Positions 23,825 through 32,316 of a stretch of 33,156 bases of DNA are shown piece by piece. The translations under genes were made by a program, and so were the position numbers. The stretch is taken from contig NZ_JPKG01000064.1 of assembly GCF_000735605.1 (NCBI RefSeq), positions 1 to 33,156 on the forward strand. Direction: 5' to 3'. This DNA is from Allobosea sp. LC85 (GTDB lineage Bacteria; Pseudomonadota; Alphaproteobacteria; Rhizobiales; Beijerinckiaceae). The notes beneath the pieces were generated by a model. That model saw only the letters and a list, made by a program, of their open reading frames with translations, ran no database searches and was not told where the DNA came from. Each line of letters opens with the position of its first letter. Position 1 is the first letter of the stretch.

Positions 23825-23862
23825 TTGCGGGCCTTCCGGCTCATGAGGATATGGAGATCGCT

Positions 23863-24633
23863 ATGACCTGGTCGGCGCGGCAGTACACGAAATTCGAGGA
23901 TGAGCGGACCCGCCCGGTTCGCGATCTGCTTGCCCAGGTCCCGACGGAGATGGTGGCACGCGCGGTCGATATCGGTTGCGGCCCCGGCAACTCGACCGAG
24001 CTTCTGCTGGCGCGTTTCCCCGACGCTGCGATCAGCGGGATGGATAGCTCCGCCGACATGGTCACCGCCGCACGCAAGCGCCTGCCCGCGATCCAATTCG
24101 AGGTTGCCGATATCGCCTCATGGCAACCGGCTGCCGCCTATGACGTGATCCTGTCGAACGCCGTTCTGCAATGGCTGCCCGATCACGAAGTCCTGATGCC
24201 CTCGCTCGTGGCGAAGCTTGCGCCCGGCGGCACGCTCGCCGTGCAGATGCCGGACAATCTCGACGAACCGGCCCATGTGCTGATGCGCGAGGTTGCGGCT
24301 GACGGGGCCTGGGCCGGCAAGCTCGCTCCAGCCCTGCAGGCGCGTGCAGCGCGCCGTGGCGCCGACTGGTATTATCGGGCGCTGCGCGGCGGCACGACAA
24401 GGCTCGATATCTGGCGCACGACCTATCATCATCCGCTCGCCGGCGGGGCTTCGGCCGTGGTCGAGTGGTTCAAGGGCGCCGCCTTGCGTCCGCTTCTCGA
24501 TCTGCTCGACGAGGCCGAGCGCGAGGCCTTCCTCGCACGCTATCAGGGCCTCATCGCGCAGGCTTACCCCGCGATGCCGGATGGCACGGTGGTGCTGCCC
24601 TTCCCAAGGCTGTTTATCGTGGCGACACGCTAG
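23863..24633 (+). CDS. tam: Trans-aconitate 2-methyltransferase
   Basis: A 256-residue SAM-dependent methyltransferase, close to the length of E. coli Tam. TWSARQYTKFEDERTRPVRD at the start matches the Tam opening, followed by the SAM-binding motif VDIGCGPGNSTELLLARF, GMDSSADMV and LSNAVLQWLPDHEVLMP. Tam methylates trans-aconitate, a by-product that inhibits the citric acid cycle. ATG 23863 is preferred over ATG 23851 because GGAG lies at a good distance. It is 38 bases after rmlA but is functionally unrelated; the hairpin repeats after its stop probably end the transcript. Confidence 0.87.
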   Translation: MTWSARQYTKFEDERTRPVRDLLAQVPTEMVARAVDIGCGPGNSTELLLARFPDAAISGMDSSADMVTAARKRLPAIQFEVADIASWQPAAAYDVILSNAVLQWLPDHEVLMPSLVAKLAPGGTLAVQMPDNLDEPAHVLMREVAADGAWAGKLAPALQARAARRGADWYYRALRGGTTRLDIWRTTYHHPLAGGASAVVEWFKGAALRPLLDLLDEAEREAFLARYQGLIAQAYPAMPDGTVVLPFPRLFIVATR

Positions 24634-24680
24634 ATCACGTTGCGTTTGGACGAAATCGTCCAAGCGCCGCAAATGTGATC
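24633..24680. repeat. Intergenic hairpin repeat
   Basis: A long imperfect palindrome starting at the last base of the tam stop codon. GATCAC (24633-24638) pairs with GTGATC (24675-24680), and the core TTGGACG (24646-24652) pairs with CGTCCAA (24657-24663) around an AAAT loop. GCG/CGC extend the core. It resembles repeated intergenic palindromes I recall in genomes of this order, and could act as a transcription terminator for tam. Confidence 0.5.
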
Positions 24681-24694
24681 GACTCTCATAGTTT

Positions 24695-24745
24695 AGAGCA
24701 TGCTTTATGCGAAAAAACCGTTGCCACTTTTTCGCAGCATGCTCT
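24695..24745. repeat. Second intergenic hairpin repeat, likely bidirectional terminator
   Basis: AGAGCATGCT (24695-24704) and AGCATGCTCT (24736-24745) form perfect ten-base arms. Inside, GCGAAAAA (24709-24716) pairs with TTTTTCGC (24728-24735), offset by a four-base bulge. The A and T tracts would give U-rich RNA on both strands, suiting convergent genes tam and 8-oxoguanine deaminase. The left border TTTAGAGC recurs at the IS630 edge near 33036. Confidence 0.55.
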
Positions 24746-24762
24746 GAGGCGCGAACGGCCGC

Positions 24763-26097
24763 TTATGCATAGCGCCTCGCCGCCAGCCTGTGCGCCCGCC
24801 TCAGCGCAGTGACATCAAGCCCGGGTACCGCGCCGTCGACCACCCGCCAGCGCCCTGCGACCATGACACGGTCGGCCCGGTTCGCTCCGCACAGCACCAA
24901 GGCTGCGACGGGATCATGCGCGCCGGAGAAGCGCAGCTCGTCGAGCCGGTAGAGTGCCAGGTCCGCCTGCATGCCAGGCGCGATCCGCCCGATATCGGCG
25001 CGGCCGAGGCAACGTGCCGAGCCTTCCGTCGCCCAGCGGATCACGTCGCGCGCGGTCACAGCACTCGCACTCCTGTAGTGCAACCGGTTGATCAGAAGGG
25101 CGTGGCGCAGCTCTTCCATCAGGTTCGAACCGTCATTGGAGGCCGAGCCGTCGACGCCGAGGCCGAGTGGCGAACCGGCGGCCTCGAGTTCGCGCGTCCT
25201 GCAGTAGCCGGAAGCGAGCACGCCGTTCGAGGTCGGGCAATGGCAGACACCGACGCCCGCCCGGCCCAGCCGCTCGCATTCCTCGCAGGAGAAATGGATG
25301 CCATGCGCCAGCCAGGTCTTAGGCCGCATCCAGCCGACATCCTCCAGAAGATCGAGCGGGCGCTTGCCGTAAACCTGGAGGCAGTAGGCCTCCTCATCCT
25401 GCGTCTCGGCGAGATGGGTGTGCAGCGGTGCATCGAAGCGCGCGGCGAGTTCGGCCGATTTCGCCATCAGCGAAGGCGTTACCGAGAAGGGAGAGCAAGG
25501 CGCCAGCGCGATCTGGATCATGCTGCCTGGCTTGGGATCATGGAACAGCGAGAGCACGCGTTCGCTGTCGGCCAGGATCGTCTCCTCGTCCTGCACGACA
25601 GCATCCGGCGGCAGCCCGCCATCCTTCTGCGACAGGTTCATCGACCCGCGTGAGACGGTCATGCGGATGCCGAGCGCGCGTGCCTCGTCGACCGCGATAT
25701 CGACCGCGCTCTCCAGCCCTTTCGGGAAGAGATAGTGGTGGTCGGCGGCGGTGGTGCAGCCGGAGAGCAGCAATTCGGTCAGTGCGACCCGCACTGCGAG
25801 CCTGAGATCGTCGGGGGTCAGCCGGGCCCAGAGCGGGTAAAGCGCCTTCAGCCAGGGAAAGAGCTCACGGTCGATGGCGGCCGGATGGGCGCGGGTCAGC
25901 GTCTGATAGAAATGGTGATGCGTGTTGATCAGCCCGGGCAGGACGACATGGTCAGAGGCGTCGAACGTCTGGTCGACCGGCTGCGCTGGAGCGTTGCCGG
26001 CGGCCACCAGTTCGACGATGGCGCCATGCTCGACCACCACGCCACTGCCGGCGTCCTCGGCGACGATGCCGAGCGGGTTCCTGATCCAGAGGCGCAT
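24763..26097 (-). CDS. 8-oxoguanine deaminase (amidohydrolase superfamily)
   Basis: A 444-residue amidohydrolase related to guanine and S-adenosylhomocysteine deaminases. Metal-binding residues are seen as PGLINTHHHFYQT (H60, H62), LHTHLAET (mid-protein His), HGIHFSCEE and GVDGSASNDGSNL (catalytic Asp). The opening MRLWIRNPLGIVAEDAGSGV and the segment LFPKGLESAVDIAVDEARAL match the group characterised as 8-oxoguanine deaminase in Pseudomonas, which converts 8-oxoguanine to urate. No other purine genes are near, so this assignment rests on sequence resemblance; another purine or pterin deaminase is possible. It is convergent with tam. Confidence 0.8.
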   Translation of the reverse strand: MRLWIRNPLGIVAEDAGSGVVVEHGAIVELVAAGNAPAQPVDQTFDASDHVVLPGLINTHHHFYQTLTRAHPAAIDRELFPWLKALYPLWARLTPDDLRLAVRVALTELLLSGCTTAADHHYLFPKGLESAVDIAVDEARALGIRMTVSRGSMNLSQKDGGLPPDAVVQDEETILADSERVLSLFHDPKPGSMIQIALAPCSPFSVTPSLMAKSAELAARFDAPLHTHLAETQDEEAYCLQVYGKRPLDLLEDVGWMRPKTWLAHGIHFSCEECERLGRAGVGVCHCPTSNGVLASGYCRTRELEAAGSPLGLGVDGSASNDGSNLMEELRHALLINRLHYRSASAVTARDVIRWATEGSARCLGRADIGRIAPGMQADLALYRLDELRFSGAHDPVAALVLCGANRADRVMVAGRWRVVDGAVPGLDVTALRRAHRLAARRYA

Positions 26098-26209
26098 GGC
26101 CGGTCCTTGCGAATGGGGCGTGGAAGTCGCTCACGATAGAGGAAAGCGGCAGCGGCGAGGAATAGACCGAGCGTCCTCTGTCACTTCAAGATGGGATCCG
26201 GAGGCGCAG

Positions 26210-26575
26210 CTATGTTGGCTTCCGACAGGCGAAGGGCAGGAACGTGCTCGAGAGCCCTCCGTTGAAGGACATCAGAACAAGGATATTAGCCAGCTCAAGC
26301 TCCTTAGCGCTACGTGGGCAGACATCCGCCTGTGCCGTGCAGTTGGTCGCAAGGAAGGCATCGTGCCGGGCAAGGAATTCTTCGCTCAACCCTGTTTTGC
26401 CCCGCTTGGCGATGGCGGCACCATAGGCCTCCTTGTACCGAACGCATTTCTGCCTGGTCCAATCGACATCGCGCTGGGTCTGCGCAAGGGCCTTGGGGGC
26501 TGCGCCCATGATCATGACCGACAAGGCGATCGCAGTCGCAGCTCGCCTTGAAAGAGAAGGCTTCATCGCATTCAT
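26210..26575 (-). CDS. Small exported four-cysteine protein, unknown function
   Basis: A 121-residue protein I do not recognise. Residues 1-32 form a signal peptide (RRAATAIALSVMIMGAAPKA then LAQ). The mature part of about 90 residues has four cysteines (in KCVRY, TNCTA, DVCPR and FACRK), which could make two disulfides in the periplasm, and it is mostly helical and charged. ATG 26575 or ATG 26566 are possible starts; the frame extending to 26953 is not supported. It lies between 8-oxoguanine deaminase (113 bases downstream) and the divergent dapD. Confidence 0.6.
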   Translation of the reverse strand: MNAMKPSLSRRAATAIALSVMIMGAAPKALAQTQRDVDWTRQKCVRYKEAYGAAIAKRGKTGLSEEFLARHDAFLATNCTAQADVCPRSAKELELANILVLMSFNGGLSSTFLPFACRKPT

Positions 26576-26786
26576 GATTCCGAAATTCCCTGTCCAGGTT
26601 GATGAGGTTGGAGGGGCAATTGCGGCGTTCCTGCGGCCGCTGGATCCTTGATGCCTCAGTGCAGTCGACGCCAGGCCACGAGCGTCGGGACCTGGTGACG
26701 AGAAGTTCGGCGGCGCGCCGCGCTTCTCCTTGACGCCGCTGCCACGATCCGCCATCGCTCCGGCGCATTCTGAACGGAGACCGACG

Positions 26787-27629
26787 ATGAGCCTGACCGA
26801 TCTCGCCGCCACGATCGATGCCGCCTGGGAAAACCGGGCTGAGATCGGCGTCAGCACCAAAGGCGCGGTGCGCGATGCCGTCGAACAGGCCATCGAGATG
26901 ATCGATTCCGGCCAGGCCCGCGTTGCCGAGAAGCTCGGCGGTGAATGGGTCACGCATCAGTGGCTCAAGAAGGCCGTGCTGCTCTCCTTCCGTCTCAACG
27001 ACAACAAGATCATCGCGGGGGGGCCGGGCGAGGGCGTGTTCTGGGACAAGGTTCCCTCGAAATTCGAGGGCTGGGGCGAGAACCGCTTCCGCGCCGCCGG
27101 CTTCCGCGTCGTGCCGCCGGCCGCCGTGCGCCGCGGCGCGTTCATCGCGCCGAATGTCGTGCTGATGCCGTCCTATGTGAACATTGGCGCCTATGTCGAT
27201 TCTGGCACCATGGTCGACACCTGGGCGACCGTCGGCTCCTGCGCGCAGATCGGCAAGAACGTGCACCTTTCCGGCGGCGTTGGCATCGGCGGCGTGCTTG
27301 AGCCGCTCCAGGCCAACCCGACCATCATCGAGGACAATTGCTTCGTCGGCGCCCGCTCCGAGGTAGTCGAGGGCGTGATCGTGGGAGAGGGCTCGGTGAT
27401 TTCGATGGGCGTCTTTATCTCGGCCTCGACCAAGATCATCGATCGCGCCACCGGGCAGGTCCATATCGGCAAGGTGCCGCCCTATTCCGTGGTGGTTTCC
27501 GGCTCGCTTCCCGGCAAGCCGCTGAATGACGGCACGCCGGGCCCCTCGCTCTACTGCGCCGTGATCGTGAAGACGGTCGATGCCCAGACCCGTGCCAAGA
27601 CCGGCATCAACGAGCTGCTGCGAGACTGA
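26787..27629 (+). CDS. dapD: Tetrahydrodipicolinate N-succinyltransferase
   Basis: A 280-residue left-handed beta-helix acyltransferase of the lysine/diaminopimelate pathway, which transfers succinyl from succinyl-CoA to tetrahydrodipicolinate. The N-terminal helical domain includes GEWVTHQWLKKAVLLSFRLN; hexapeptide repeats begin near VVPPAAVRRGAFIAPNVVLM and run through GAYVDSGTMVDTWATVGSCA, IGKNVHLSGGVGIGGVLEPL and DNCFVGARSEVVEGVIV. ATG 26787 has an ACGGAG site. The gene stands alone here, as dapD often does in this group. Confidence 0.97.
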   Translation: MSLTDLAATIDAAWENRAEIGVSTKGAVRDAVEQAIEMIDSGQARVAEKLGGEWVTHQWLKKAVLLSFRLNDNKIIAGGPGEGVFWDKVPSKFEGWGENRFRAAGFRVVPPAAVRRGAFIAPNVVLMPSYVNIGAYVDSGTMVDTWATVGSCAQIGKNVHLSGGVGIGGVLEPLQANPTIIEDNCFVGARSEVVEGVIVGEGSVISMGVFISASTKIIDRATGQVHIGKVPPYSVVVSGSLPGKPLNDGTPGPSLYCAVIVKTVDAQTRAKTGINELLRD

Positions 27630-27640
27630 TTTCGGGCTGA

Positions 27641-27672
27641 GACCCCGGCACGGGCGTAGCGCCGCCGGGGTC
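27641..27672. terminator. Hairpin between dapD and the DUF1269 gene
   Basis: GACCCCGGC (27641-27649) and GCCGGGGTC (27664-27672) form perfect nine-base, GC-rich arms 12 bases after the dapD stop. The following GCTCTTGT is only weakly U-rich, so termination is plausible, not certain. Confidence 0.5.
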
Positions 27673-27696
27673 GCTCTTGTGAGCGGTCATGAATGG

Positions 27697-27726
27697 ATCC
27701 CGGGTCTCCCTCTGGTCACCCGGGAT
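27697..27726. repeat. Intergenic palindromic repeat
   Basis: ATCCCGGGT (27697-27705) and ACCCGGGAT (27718-27726) are perfect nine-base arms around a 12-base loop, within the context TCATGAATGGATCCCGGG ... CACCCGGGATGACA. This is a palindrome type I recall as widespread between genes in rhizobial-group genomes. It may also help terminate the convergent dapD and DUF1269 transcripts. Confidence 0.5.
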
Positions 27727-27748
27727 GACATTAGACTGCCGGGGCGTT

Positions 27749-28312
27749 TCAACCCACGGGCGAGGACGCTTCGCCGGCCGTCGGCGTAGCTGTCGCGCCC
27801 GGCGTCGAAGGATGCTCGAGTGCTCCCGGCGAGGCCGAGATCGCGTCACGCAGAGCTTGCTCGCGAGTGTGGTCGAGCGAGGTCTTCAGCACCACGCCGC
27901 CCGTGCCCTTGATCGCTTCCAGCACCTTGTCGCCGGTCATCTTGCGGATCAACAGGAAGAGCGCGGCGTTGCCGGGCTGCAGGCTGGTCGAGAGTTCCTT
28001 CATGAAGCCGTCATTGACGCCGTAATCGGTCAACGCACCGCCGAGCGCACCGGATGCCGCCCCGATCGCAGCGCCGAACACCGGCATCAGGAAGATCGCG
28101 CCGATCAGCAGGCCCCAGAAGCTGCCTGAGACCGCCCCGAGCGCCGTGGTGTTCATGAGCTGGTTCAGCTTGATCTTGCCGCCCTCATGCATGACCGCGA
28201 TCGCCGCGTCGCCGATCTCGATCAGGTATTCCTTCTGCAGGGAGATGACTTTCTGGCGCATCTCCTCGGCCTTGGCCTCGGTCGGGTATACGATGACGAC
28301 GAGATCGGACAT
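27749..28312 (-). CDS. DUF1269 domain membrane protein
   Basis: A 187-residue protein. MSDLVVIVYPTEAKAEEMRQ at the start and LQKEYLIEIGDAAIAVMHEG are typical of DUF1269 proteins. Two hydrophobic, Gly/Ala-rich segments follow (about residues 58-95: AVSGSFWGLLIGAIFLMPVF and GAAIGAASGALGGALTDYGV). The C-terminal tail after about 160 is low-complexity Pro/Thr/Ala. The function of the family is unknown; members are common and sometimes stress related. It is 145 bases upstream in orientation from the convergent side of the DHA2 exporter and may be a separate unit. Confidence 0.85.
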   Translation of the reverse strand: MSDLVVIVYPTEAKAEEMRQKVISLQKEYLIEIGDAAIAVMHEGGKIKLNQLMNTTALGAVSGSFWGLLIGAIFLMPVFGAAIGAASGALGGALTDYGVNDGFMKELSTSLQPGNAALFLLIRKMTGDKVLEAIKGTGGVVLKTSLDHTREQALRDAISASPGALEHPSTPGATATPTAGEASSPVG

Positions 28313-28457
28313 GGGGCTCTCCTTTGGCGGGAAAACTCAACCTGCCGCGCGGCTGTGACAGAGTTGCGGCAGCGCGAGATTGCGCTCCGGTCTAGCCTGC
28401 CGGCAACCCCGCCGATTTGATGTTCGTCAAATGCGGACGAGGACGCTTGTCCCGGAC

Positions 28458-29948
28458 CTATTCGCCAGCGATTTCCTTCGCCGCCTCGATGGCGCGGCCG
28501 CGCAGGGGCAGCTCCTGCATCCTGGCCAGGAAGAACAGTGCCAGTGCAAAGCCCGCGAAAGTCGCCGCGAAGACATACTGGAACAGCATGATCATGGTGG
28601 CACGGTCTGCCGTTCCGGTCCGCAGGGTCTCGGCCGTAACGCCCGAGCCAGCCCCGATTCCGCCGAGCACGATCGCCCCGAATACGGCGACGATCAGCGC
28701 CCCGCCGATCTGGCGGAAGAAGTTCGCCGTTGCCGTCGTCGTGCCGAGCTGGTGCGGCTGGACGGCATTCTGGATCGAGACGGTGGCGACCGGCAGCAAG
28801 GTGCCGAAGCCGAGACTGATCACGGCCAGTACGACACCGAAGGGGATGAGCGACATCCGGCCGGCGAAGGCGATGAGCAGTGCGGTCCCGATCAGGGCGA
28901 TGCAGAGCCCGGCCATCGGCACGCGCTTGTAGTGCTTGAGGAGCGTCATCGCCCGCCCCGATGCGGTCGCGCCAATGACCGTGCCGCAGGTCAGCGGGAT
29001 CAGACCCATGCCGGAATTGGCCGCCGAGAGGCCGGCGACCGTCTCGAAATAGAGCGGCAGATAGATCGTGAGCCCGATGAAGGTGCCCATGCCGAAGCCG
29101 GCGGCGATCGTACCCATGCGCACGACTGGGTTGGCCAGAATCGCGAGCGGGATCAGCGGCTCCTCGGCGGTCTTGAGGCGAATGGCGAACGCGATCCAGA
29201 GCAGTGCCGACAGGCCGATCAGCCCGAGGATCGGCACTGAGGCCCATGGATAATGCACACCGCCCCAGGAGAGCGCGAGCAGCAGCGTCACCGTCGCGCT
29301 CGTCATCAGCCCGGCGCCGAGGACATCGAGCTTGTGCGGTCGCTCATGGCGCGGCAGCCGCTTCAGCGCCTTGTCGGTCATCAGATAGGCCAGGAGCCCG
29401 AGCGGCAGGTTGATCCAGAAGATCACCGACCAGTGCAGCGCCTCGGAGATCACCCCGCCGAGCACCGGTCCGAGCAGCGAGGAGGAGAAGAAGACGCTGG
29501 CAATATAGACCTGATATTTGCCGCGCTCCTTCGGCGGCACCATGTCGCCGATGATGGTCTGCGCCATCGAGATCAGCCCACCGCCCCCGAGCCCCTGGAC
29601 GAAGCGCGCCACCACCAGCAGCCAGAGCGAGGATGCCAGCGCGCAGGCAATCGACCCGACGATGAAGATCACGATGCCGGCGAGCAGCGTGACCCGCCGC
29701 CCATGGATGTCGGCGACCTTGCCATAGAGTGGCGTCACCGCGGTCGAGGCCAGCAGATAGGAGGTCACGACCCAGGGCAGATGCGTGACGTCGCCGAGTT
29801 CGCGCCCGATCGTCGGCATGGCGGTCGCGACGATCGTCTGGTCCAGCGCCGCCAGGAACATGGCGAGCATGATGCCGATGATGATGGAGCGGATATCCGC
29901 TTCCGTCAGGGCCGGCTTCTGCCCATCAGTCTCGACTCGCTTGTCCAT
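28458..29948 (-). CDS. DHA2-family MFS multidrug exporter (EmrB/QacA type)
   Basis: A 496-residue membrane protein with about 14 hydrophobic segments, the size and topology of the DHA2 family. The first helix IIIGIMLAMFLAALDQTIVA with TAMPTIGRELGD contains the LDxTIV motif, and GKVADIHGRRVTLL is MFS motif A. WVVTSYLLASTAVTPLYGKV and VARFVQGLGGGGLISMAQTI are typical of EmrB/QacA drug-proton antiporters. ATG 29948 is used; the longer frame to 30359 overlaps the small gene on the other strand. No membrane-fusion partner or regulator is adjacent, so the substrate is unknown. Confidence 0.9.
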   Translation of the reverse strand: MDKRVETDGQKPALTEADIRSIIIGIMLAMFLAALDQTIVATAMPTIGRELGDVTHLPWVVTSYLLASTAVTPLYGKVADIHGRRVTLLAGIVIFIVGSIACALASSLWLLVVARFVQGLGGGGLISMAQTIIGDMVPPKERGKYQVYIASVFFSSSLLGPVLGGVISEALHWSVIFWINLPLGLLAYLMTDKALKRLPRHERPHKLDVLGAGLMTSATVTLLLALSWGGVHYPWASVPILGLIGLSALLWIAFAIRLKTAEEPLIPLAILANPVVRMGTIAAGFGMGTFIGLTIYLPLYFETVAGLSAANSGMGLIPLTCGTVIGATASGRAMTLLKHYKRVPMAGLCIALIGTALLIAFAGRMSLIPFGVVLAVISLGFGTLLPVATVSIQNAVQPHQLGTTTATANFFRQIGGALIVAVFGAIVLGGIGAGSGVTAETLRTGTADRATMIMLFQYVFAATFAGFALALFFLARMQELPLRGRAIEAAKEIAGE

Positions 29949-30158
29949 CGATCTGCAAGGCCTGCCCTGTGTTTGAGGAATGGCGGACTGTAGAATTCCG
30001 TCGAGCCATGCGCCAGCGGTGCCGAGCGCAAGGCAGGGCTGTGAACCAGGGCGGTCACGGATTTGTGTCGTGCCGATTCCGAATACAGGATGGGCGATGC
30101 GGCGGGCTGCGGCCGGCCTGGGGTCGCAGCGAGCCCTGTTCTGGGGGAGATGCTGGGT

Positions 30159-30395
30159 ATGGAGCAGTCCAAGCCGGAGGATTACGTCCACTACCACAAG
30201 GATGGCAGTGTCTGGGCCCGTGGCCAGACGCGCGACGGAGTGCCCACAGGCTATTGGGAATGGTTCCGCAGGGATGGCGTTCGCATGCGCTCGGGCTATT
30301 TCGAGCGTGGCGAGCAGGTCGGGGAGTGGACCACCTATGACCGCAACGGCGCCATTCACAAGGTGACGGTGATCAAGCCCGGGAAGCGAAGCTGA
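30159..30395 (+). CDS. Small YwqK/MORN-like repeat protein
   Basis: A 78-residue protein made of two to three short repeats in the style of MORN/YwqK proteins: HYHKDGSVWARGQTRDGVPT then GYWEWFRRDGVRMRSGYFER then GEQVGEWTTYDRNGAIH, with the repeating G-W-x-x-(Y/F)-x-x-(D/N)-G pattern. Database names often call these 'YwqK family antitoxin', but there is no toxin gene beside it. ATG 30159 has GGGGGAG at a suitable distance; ATG 30150 is an alternative. It is divergent from the DHA2 exporter. Confidence 0.68.
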   Translation: MEQSKPEDYVHYHKDGSVWARGQTRDGVPTGYWEWFRRDGVRMRSGYFERGEQVGEWTTYDRNGAIHKVTVIKPGKRS

Positions 30396-30726
30396 GCCGT
30401 CGCGCAGCTGAAACGGATTTCCTTTGCAGATCGGCCGTGGGCTCCGACCGCCTGGCGTGCATGACGGTCATTCCAGCCAGGCCCGCCTGGTGACGGTGAC
30501 AAGCGCGGGGCGCCCGCCTATCGTCATATCCATGCTGCCATAGCGTCAAACATTCCGTCAGGTGGAGCTGGACGAGCCGCTCGCGAGGGCGATGCGTGCT
30601 GGCCGGGTCCGCCGCCAATCCCGGTCGCCAGCTTCAGGGCTGCGGTCGCCTCGCTGCCGCTCCCCGGACATGGCCTGTTCAGGGACGAGCATTACTCCCC
30701 CAAGACCAGCCGACGGAGACCGCACC
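30396..30726. other. Intergenic region before the aldehyde dehydrogenase
   Basis: 331 bases without a credible gene. A nested inverted repeat at 30451-30481 (CCTGGC, ATGA, TCAT, GCCAGG) might be a hairpin ending the upstream small gene. The frame of the following dehydrogenase is open back to 30562 but shows no family similarity before 30727. No clear promoter was seen. Confidence 0.45.
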
Positions 30727-32157
30727 ATGTCGCATGCCCTGCAATTCTACATCGATGGCCAATGGGTCCAGCCGATGGGCAGCAAGACCCTCGAGGTCAT
30801 CGACCCCTCGACCGAGGAGGCATTTGCCACCATCGCGCTCGGCACCGAGGCCGATGTCGACAAGGCCGTTGCTGCCGCACGCGCGGCCTTCCCGGCCTTT
30901 GCCGCGACGTCGAAGGCGGAACGCCTTGCCCTGATGCGCCGCCTGCTCGAGGCCTACAAGGCGCGCTATGCCGATATCGCCGACGCGCTGTCGCAGGAGA
31001 TGGGCGCGCCGAAGGACCTGGCGCATCGCGCGCAGGCTGGAATGGGCACCGCGCATCTCGCCAAGATGATCGAGACGCTCGAGAGCTTCGAGTTCGAGGA
31101 ACTGCGCGGCACAACGCTGATCGCCAAGGAGCCGATCGGCGTCGTCGGCATGATCACGCCCTGGAACTGGCCGCTGAACCAGATCATGTGCAAGGTCGCG
31201 CCGGCTCTCGCCGCGGGCTGCACCATGGTGCTGAAGCCGAGCGAGATTGCGCCGATGAACGCGATCATCTTCGCAGAGGTCATGCACGAGGCCGGTGTGC
31301 CGAAGGGCGTGTTCAATCTCGTCAATGGCGATGGCCCGACGGTCGGCGAGGCGATTTCGCGCCATCCGCAGGTCGACATGGTCTCCTTCACCGGCTCGAC
31401 CCGCGCCGGTATTCTCGTCGCCAAGGCGGCGGCCGACACCGTCAAGCGCGTTCATCAGGAACTCGGCGGCAAGTCTGCGAACATCATCCTCGACGATGCC
31501 GACCTGAACCACGCGGTGAAGCTCGGCGTCGAGAGCGTGATGCGCAACAGTGGCCAGTCCTGCAATGCGCCGACCCGGATGTTCGTGCCGGCGGGGCTGC
31601 ATGACAAGGCGGTCGCGATCGCCAAGGCAACAGCGGAGCCGCTCAAGGTCGGTGCTGCTTCGGCTGAAGGCACCTGGCTCGGCCCGGTCGTCAGCGAGAC
31701 GCAGTACAACAAGATCCAGGCACTGATCGAGGCCGGCATCAAGGATGGCGCCGATCTCGTCACCGGTGGTCCGGGCCGCCCAGAGGGCCTCAACCGCGGC
31801 TATTTCGTCCGCCCGACCGTGTTCGCCAACGTCACTGACGACATGACGATCGCGCGCGAGGAGATCTTTGGTCCGGTGCTCTCGATTCTGCCCTATCGGA
31901 CGGAAGAGGAAGTCGTCACCCGCGCCAACGACACGCCTTACGGGCTCGCCTCCTATGTCCAGTCCGGCTCGCTGGAACGCGCCCGCAAGGTTGCGGCGCA
32001 GATGCGCAGCGGCAATGTCTACATCAACTACCCGGCCTGGGATGCTGGCGCCCCCTTCGGTGGCTACAAGCAGTCGGGCAATGGCCGCGAATACGCCGAT
32101 TTCGGCCTCGAGGAATTCCTCGAGATCAAGGGCACGGTCGGCTACGCCACGGCTTGA
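30727..32157 (+). CDS. NAD(P)-dependent aldehyde dehydrogenase
   Basis: A 476-residue aldehyde dehydrogenase that oxidises an aldehyde to a carboxylate. Key features: ITPWNWPLNQ with catalytic-site N148, LKPSEIAP (K170), the nucleotide loop FTGSTRAG (221-228), general base E245 in QELGGKSANIIL, and nucleophile C279 in NSGQSCNAPTRM. EEIFGPVLSILPY and the end FGGYKQSGNGREYADFGLEE also fit. ATG 30727 follows a GGAGACCGCACC site. It belongs to a group of soil-bacterial dehydrogenases whose substrates are not known; the context does not resolve this. Confidence 0.93.
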   Translation: MSHALQFYIDGQWVQPMGSKTLEVIDPSTEEAFATIALGTEADVDKAVAAARAAFPAFAATSKAERLALMRRLLEAYKARYADIADALSQEMGAPKDLAHRAQAGMGTAHLAKMIETLESFEFEELRGTTLIAKEPIGVVGMITPWNWPLNQIMCKVAPALAAGCTMVLKPSEIAPMNAIIFAEVMHEAGVPKGVFNLVNGDGPTVGEAISRHPQVDMVSFTGSTRAGILVAKAAADTVKRVHQELGGKSANIILDDADLNHAVKLGVESVMRNSGQSCNAPTRMFVPAGLHDKAVAIAKATAEPLKVGAASAEGTWLGPVVSETQYNKIQALIEAGIKDGADLVTGGPGRPEGLNRGYFVRPTVFANVTDDMTIAREEIFGPVLSILPYRTEEEVVTRANDTPYGLASYVQSGSLERARKVAAQMRSGNVYINYPAWDAGAPFGGYKQSGNGREYADFGLEEFLEIKGTVGYATA

Positions 32158-32316
32158 TCAGGCCGGCTTCGCGCATCCCTTCCCGCTGGGGAGGGATGCG
32201 GCGGAGGCGGGGCGATGGACGCGGACCAGGGGCCGTGCCTCGATTGCGGCAGCCGGAAAGCGCGGCGCTCGCCTCGCGTCTGATCGTGCCAGGGGCGGCT
32301 TGCCCTGGGCATCCAA

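Noticed and set aside
28380..29240. 286-codon plus-strand frame opposite the DHA2 exporter
   Set aside because: It is the complement of a clear 14-TM transporter gene and has the composition of a frame shadow.
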